Source of the DNA: CBIHNH01 sp966211425 | GTDB lineage: Bacteria > Patescibacteriota > Saccharimonadia > Saccharimonadales > Saccharimonadaceae | Direction of reading: 5' to 3' | Length of the DNA stretch: 15,148 nt | Assembly: GCA_966211425.1 (NCBI GenBank) | Contig: CBIHNH010000015.1 | Coordinates: 1 to 15,148 of the forward strand | Part shown: one piece after another, positions 12,594-15,148 of the stretch | How the letters are laid out: each line of letters starts with the position of its first letter | Position numbering within the stretch: the first letter of the stretch is position 1 | Program-made: the position numbers and the translations under genes | Notes under the pieces: generated by a model | Database searches by the model: none | Seen by the model: the letters and a program-made list of their open reading frames with translations, nothing else | What the model was told of the DNA's origin: nothing

Positions 12594-12995
12594 ATGGCAT
12601 TACAATCAACAGACCCAATCGCAGACCTGCTTACCCGCATCCGTAACGCTATCATGGCCGGCAAGACCGAAGTTCGTGTTCCTGCAAGCAAGATGAAGCT
12701 AACGGTTGCACAGCAGCTCCAAAAGGCTGGCTACCTTTCAAAGGTAACAACCGAAAAAGGTACACCGCGTGACACGATCGTCATCACGATCGTTGAGCCA
12801 GGTACCAACCCAACCATCAACGAGATTCAGCGCGTCAGCAAGCCTGGTCGCCGTGTCTACGCAGGTGTCGCAGACATCCCGAAGATCAAGAGTGGCCGTG
12901 GTATCATGCTCGTCAGCACTTCAAAGGGTGTTATGACGGACACAGAGGCCCGCAAGGCTCGTCTCGGTGGTGAGCTAATCTGTAAGGTTTACTAA
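12594..12995 (+). CDS. rpsH: 30S ribosomal protein S8
   Basis: Primary binder of helix 21 in 16S rRNA; in E. coli it also represses the spc operon. It is 133 aa, standard. It starts with DPIADLLTRIRNA and ends with the S8 signature GIMLVSTSKGVMTDTEAR and LGGELICKVY. GGAAGGA lies before the ATG. The next ATG, of a 39-codon gene, comes 2 nt after its stop, where rplF would normally start. Confidence 0.99.
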   Translation: MALQSTDPIADLLTRIRNAIMAGKTEVRVPASKMKLTVAQQLQKAGYLSKVTTEKGTPRDTIVITIVEPGTNPTINEIQRVSKPGRRVYAGVADIPKIKSGRGIMLVSTSKGVMTDTEARKARLGGELICKVY

Positions 12996-12997
12996 TC

Positions 12998-13117
12998 ATG
13001 GACGCGGATCTCAACGCAACGGACATGGGCAAGATCGTCGGCCGCTTTCTGGTGTACGCATTGATCATAGCCGGCGTCGTATACGCGTTCGTGAAGGTAA
13101 AGAAGAATAAGAAATAA
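12998..13117 (+). CDS. 39-aa single-helix membrane microprotein inside the spc operon
   Basis: An open frame of 39 codons plus TAA fills the gap between rpsH and rplF. The product has an acidic start (MDADLNATD), one hydrophobic helix at about residues 14-33 (Phe, Leu, Val, Ile, Ala and Tyr rich), and a basic end (KVKKNKK). The positive-inside rule predicts the C terminus in the cytoplasm. Its ATG lies 2 nt after the rpsH stop, with TAAGG in the rpsH end as a weak ribosome-binding site. It ends 9 nt before the rplF ATG, and the rplF Shine-Dalgarno AAGGAG overlaps its last codons and stop region. It is not a known ribosomal protein and I do not recognise it; SecE and SecG are longer and lie elsewhere. 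A role in membrane contact or regulation is only a guess. Confidence 0.7.
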   Translation: MDADLNATDMGKIVGRFLVYALIIAGVVYAFVKVKKNKK

Positions 13118-13126
13118 GGAGAAGTT

Positions 13127-13660
13127 ATGAGTCGAATCGGAAAACTACCCATTCAGATTCCGTCCGGTGTGACAATCACGGTCGACTCTGGCAACGTGAC
13201 CGTCAAAGGTCCAAAGGGTGAACTCTCACAGTTCATCACGCCAGATGTCACTGTGACCAACGAGGACGGTGTCGTAACTGTTGTCCGTAAGGATGACAGC
13301 AAACCTGCAAAGAGCCAACACGGCTTGATGCGTTCACTGATCAACAACATGGTTGTCGGCGTGACTGACGGTTTCGAAAAGAAACTCGAAGTCAACGGTG
13401 TCGGTTTCCGTGTATCTGGCGGTGGCCAGAACCTTGAGATGGCCCTCGGCTTTTCTCACCCGGTAAAGTACACGGCGCCAGAAGGCGTCAACATTACCGT
13501 CAACAAGATGGAAATCACCGTTGCTGGACACAGCAAACAGCAAGTCGGTCAGGTTGCCGCAGAGATCCGCGCCCTCAAGAAACCAGAGCCATACAAAGGC
13601 AAAGGTATCAAGTACGCTGATGAAGTTATTATCCGTAAAGCAGGAAAGACAGGTAAATAG
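13127..13660 (+). CDS. rplF: 50S ribosomal protein L6
   Basis: Lies near the factor-binding site beside the sarcin-ricin loop. It is 177 aa, standard, with two tandem L6 repeats. It starts SRIGKLPIQIPSGV and carries the signature PEPYKGKGIKYADEVI near the C terminus. AAGGAG (13116-13121 region) precedes the ATG. It follows the 39-aa microprotein by 9 nt and is followed by rplR after 3 nt. Confidence 0.99.
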   Translation: MSRIGKLPIQIPSGVTITVDSGNVTVKGPKGELSQFITPDVTVTNEDGVVTVVRKDDSKPAKSQHGLMRSLINNMVVGVTDGFEKKLEVNGVGFRVSGGGQNLEMALGFSHPVKYTAPEGVNITVNKMEITVAGHSKQQVGQVAAEIRALKKPEPYKGKGIKYADEVIIRKAGKTGK

Positions 13661-13663
13661 TCT

Positions 13664-14020
13664 ATGAGTATTCTCGCTAAAAAACTACTGAACCGCAGCC
13701 TGCGAAAAGGTCGCGTTCGTTCACGTGTTTCAGGCACAGCTGAGCGCCCACGACTAACGGTGACTATCAGTAACCTGCACATTTCAGCACAACTTATCGA
13801 TGACGTTGCCGGCAAGACTCTTGCGAGCGCAACAACAGTTGGCACAAAGAGCCTCAAGGGCACTATGAGCGAAAAGGCCGCACACATCGGCACAGATATC
13901 GCCAAAAAAGCAAAGAAAGCCAAAGTAACGTCAGTTGTCTTTGACCGCAATGGTCGCCAGTACGCTGGTCGTCTGAGCGCACTTGCTGATGCGGCACGTA
14001 ACGAAGGTTTGGAGTTTTAA
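13664..14020 (+). CDS. rplR: 50S ribosomal protein L18
   Basis: Binds 5S rRNA with L5. It is 118 aa, standard. The basic N-terminal segment (LNRSLRKGRVRSRVSG) is followed by ERPRLTVTISNLHISAQLIDD, a central Lys/Ala helix, and the conserved FDRNGRQYAGRLSALADAAR. The ribosome-binding site is a modest GGAAAGACAGG in the end of rplF. It ends 4 nt before rpsE. Confidence 0.99.
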   Translation: MSILAKKLLNRSLRKGRVRSRVSGTAERPRLTVTISNLHISAQLIDDVAGKTLASATTVGTKSLKGTMSEKAAHIGTDIAKKAKKAKVTSVVFDRNGRQYAGRLSALADAARNEGLEF

Positions 14021-14024
14021 AATC

Positions 14025-14636
14025 ATGGCAGAACAACAGCAAACTCAGGCACGACCACAAGGCCAAGGCCAGGGTCAGCGCCGCGACTCACGTCCGCCAC
14101 GTCGTAACGACCGCCGTGATGGACCTCGCGAGGAAAAACAGTTCGAAGAGAACGTTATCAACATCGATCGTGTCTCACGTGTCGTAAAGGGTGGACGTCG
14201 TTTCCGTTTCAAGGCGCTCGTCGTCGTTGGTGACCGCAAGAACCGTGTCGGTGTCGGTGTTAGCAAGGGTCAGGATGTCCAGACCGCTATCGCCAAAGCA
14301 ACCGATGTCGCGAAAAAGAACATGATCACGATTCCAGTCGTGAACACAACGATTCCGCACGACGCAGAAGTCAAAGTGAGCGGCGCCCGCGTCCTCATCA
14401 AGCCTGCAGCACCTGGTACCGGTATTATTGCCGGCGGTGTCGTTCGCCAGATCATCGGCGTGACTGGTATCAACAACATGCTTAGTAAGAGCCTCGGTTC
14501 AACCAACAAGGTTAACATCGCTTACGCAACGATCGATGCGCTCAAGAGCCTCGTTCCTCGTGAAGAATGGCTGAACGCTCCAAAAGCAAAGAAAGCTCCT
14601 GCAAAGAAAGCAGCAGCCAAGGTAGAGGAGAAATAA
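14025..14636 (+). CDS. rpsE: 30S ribosomal protein S5
   Basis: Forms the mRNA entry channel with S3 and S4 and affects decoding accuracy. It is 203 aa from this start. The frame is open back to 13983 inside rplR, but GGAG at 14011-14014 and conserved spacing favour 14025. Residues 1-40 are a disordered Gln/Gly/Arg/Pro tail not seen in many homologues. The S5 signature runs at about 56-84 (GGRRFRFKALVVVGD then VGVGVSKGQDV). The C terminus ends in a Lys/Ala-rich tail. The next gene, rplO, starts 2 nt later; the usual rpmD (L30) is missing. Confidence 0.98.
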   Translation: MAEQQQTQARPQGQGQGQRRDSRPPRRNDRRDGPREEKQFEENVINIDRVSRVVKGGRRFRFKALVVVGDRKNRVGVGVSKGQDVQTAIAKATDVAKKNMITIPVVNTTIPHDAEVKVSGARVLIKPAAPGTGIIAGGVVRQIIGVTGINNMLSKSLGSTNKVNIAYATIDALKSLVPREEWLNAPKAKKAPAKKAAAKVEEK

Positions 14637-14638
14637 CC

Positions 14639-15148
14639 ATGAAGTATCATGAACTCCAAGTCGAGTCGAACAAAGACCGCAAGCGCAAGGGTCGCGGTAT
14701 CAGTGCTGGCCAGGGTAAAACCGCTGGTCGTGGTACCAAGGGTCAGGGCGCTCGTACCGGTAAGAAGCTTGCAGCAGGCTTTATGGGTGGTCAGCGTGCA
14801 TTGATGCAGGCTATTCCGAAAGCTCGTGGTTTCAAGAGCAAGCGCGTACCGGCTCAAGTTGTCTACCTCGACCAGCTTAACGACGTGAAGGGTGCGACTA
14901 TCGACAACTTTACGCTCGCGAACGCAGGCCTCGTAGCAACGCCTCACCACACAGTTAAAGTGATCTCTCGTGGCGAGTACACCGGCAAAGCAACCGTCAA
15001 GGTTCAGAACGCCAGTGAAAGCGTCAAAGCCGCTATCGCTAAGGCAGGCGGAACGTTCGAAGCCGTAGAAGTACCGCTTCCACAGAGTACCAGCACTAAA
15101 AAAGCTGATATCCGTGAACGAAAAGTAGCCAAAGCCGAAGCTAAAAAG
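14639..15148 (+). CDS. rplO: 50S ribosomal protein L15 (3' end beyond window)
   Basis: Late-assembling 50S protein. The visible 170 codons have no stop, so the gene continues past the right edge. It starts MKYHELQV and shows the Gly/Lys/Arg-rich N-terminal arm (KRKGRGISAGQGKTAGRGTK) and the L15 core. The VKAAIAKAGGTFEAVEV stretch marks the usual C-terminal signature. Ordinary L15 is about 145-150 aa, so this protein has an extended basic tail (Lys, Ala and Glu rich). GAGGAG lies before the ATG. It lies directly after rpsE because rpmD is absent; secY would be expected next. Confidence 0.97.
   Translation, partial: MKYHELQVESNKDRKRKGRGISAGQGKTAGRGTKGQGARTGKKLAAGFMGGQRALMQAIPKARGFKSKRVPAQVVYLDQLNDVKGATIDNFTLANAGLVATPHHTVKVISRGEYTGKATVKVQNASESVKAAIAKAGGTFEAVEVPLPQSTSTKKADIRERKVAKAEAKK

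Noticed and set aside
13983..14024. Longer start for rpsE (217 aa)
   Set aside because: The extension overlaps rplR; GGAG at 14011-14014 points to the ATG at 14025.

Overview
The window (about 15.1 kb) is a translation-gene locus. It holds tuf, rpsJ, most of the S10 operon and the first part of the spc operon, with two stretches of unrelated genes inserted into what is normally a continuous block. The organism is most likely a Candidate Phyla Radiation (Patescibacteria) bacterium, probably Saccharibacteria/TM7. Three things point there: rpsE is followed directly by rplO with no rpmD (L30) between them, and L30 loss is a known CPR trait; the genes are packed with 1-4 nt overlaps; and a DUF3152-type metalloprotease is present, a family otherwise best known from Actinobacteria, the hosts of Saccharibacteria. 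This assignment is inference from gene content, not from a phylogeny.

Region 1 (1-1254) holds tuf and its strong terminator. Region 2 (1255-2298) is an accessory pocket. It has two unrecognised minus-strand genes, each with its own promoter and terminator, and a tight cluster of hairpins. Region 3 (2299-2785) is rpsJ as a stand-alone unit with its own promoter, structured leader and terminator, so S10 is separated from the operon named after it. Region 4 (2786-6185) is a cell-envelope island: a YtxH-like protein, a three-helix membrane protein, an M15-type (VanY-like) peptidase on the minus strand, and a divergent pair made of a DUF3152 metalloprotease and a coupled single-pass membrane protein. 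Region 5 (6186-15148) is one continuous run: rplC-rplD-rplW-rplB-rpsS-rplV-rpsC-rplP-rpmC-rpsQ-rplN-rplX-rplE-rpsN-rpsH-[39-aa membrane microprotein]-rplF-rplR-rpsE-rplO. rplO runs off the right edge.

Promoters are unusually legible. Most are TTGACT- or TTTACA-like hexamers exactly 17 nt from a TAnnnT box. The ribosomal units have leaders of about 90-100 nt that can fold, plus good Shine-Dalgarno sites. Three envelope genes instead have the -10 box 6-9 nt before the ATG, which implies leaderless or nearly leaderless mRNAs.

The most notable unlisted item is the 39-codon single-helix membrane microprotein between rpsH and rplF (12998-13117). No tRNA, rRNA, CRISPR array, transposase or integrase was seen.
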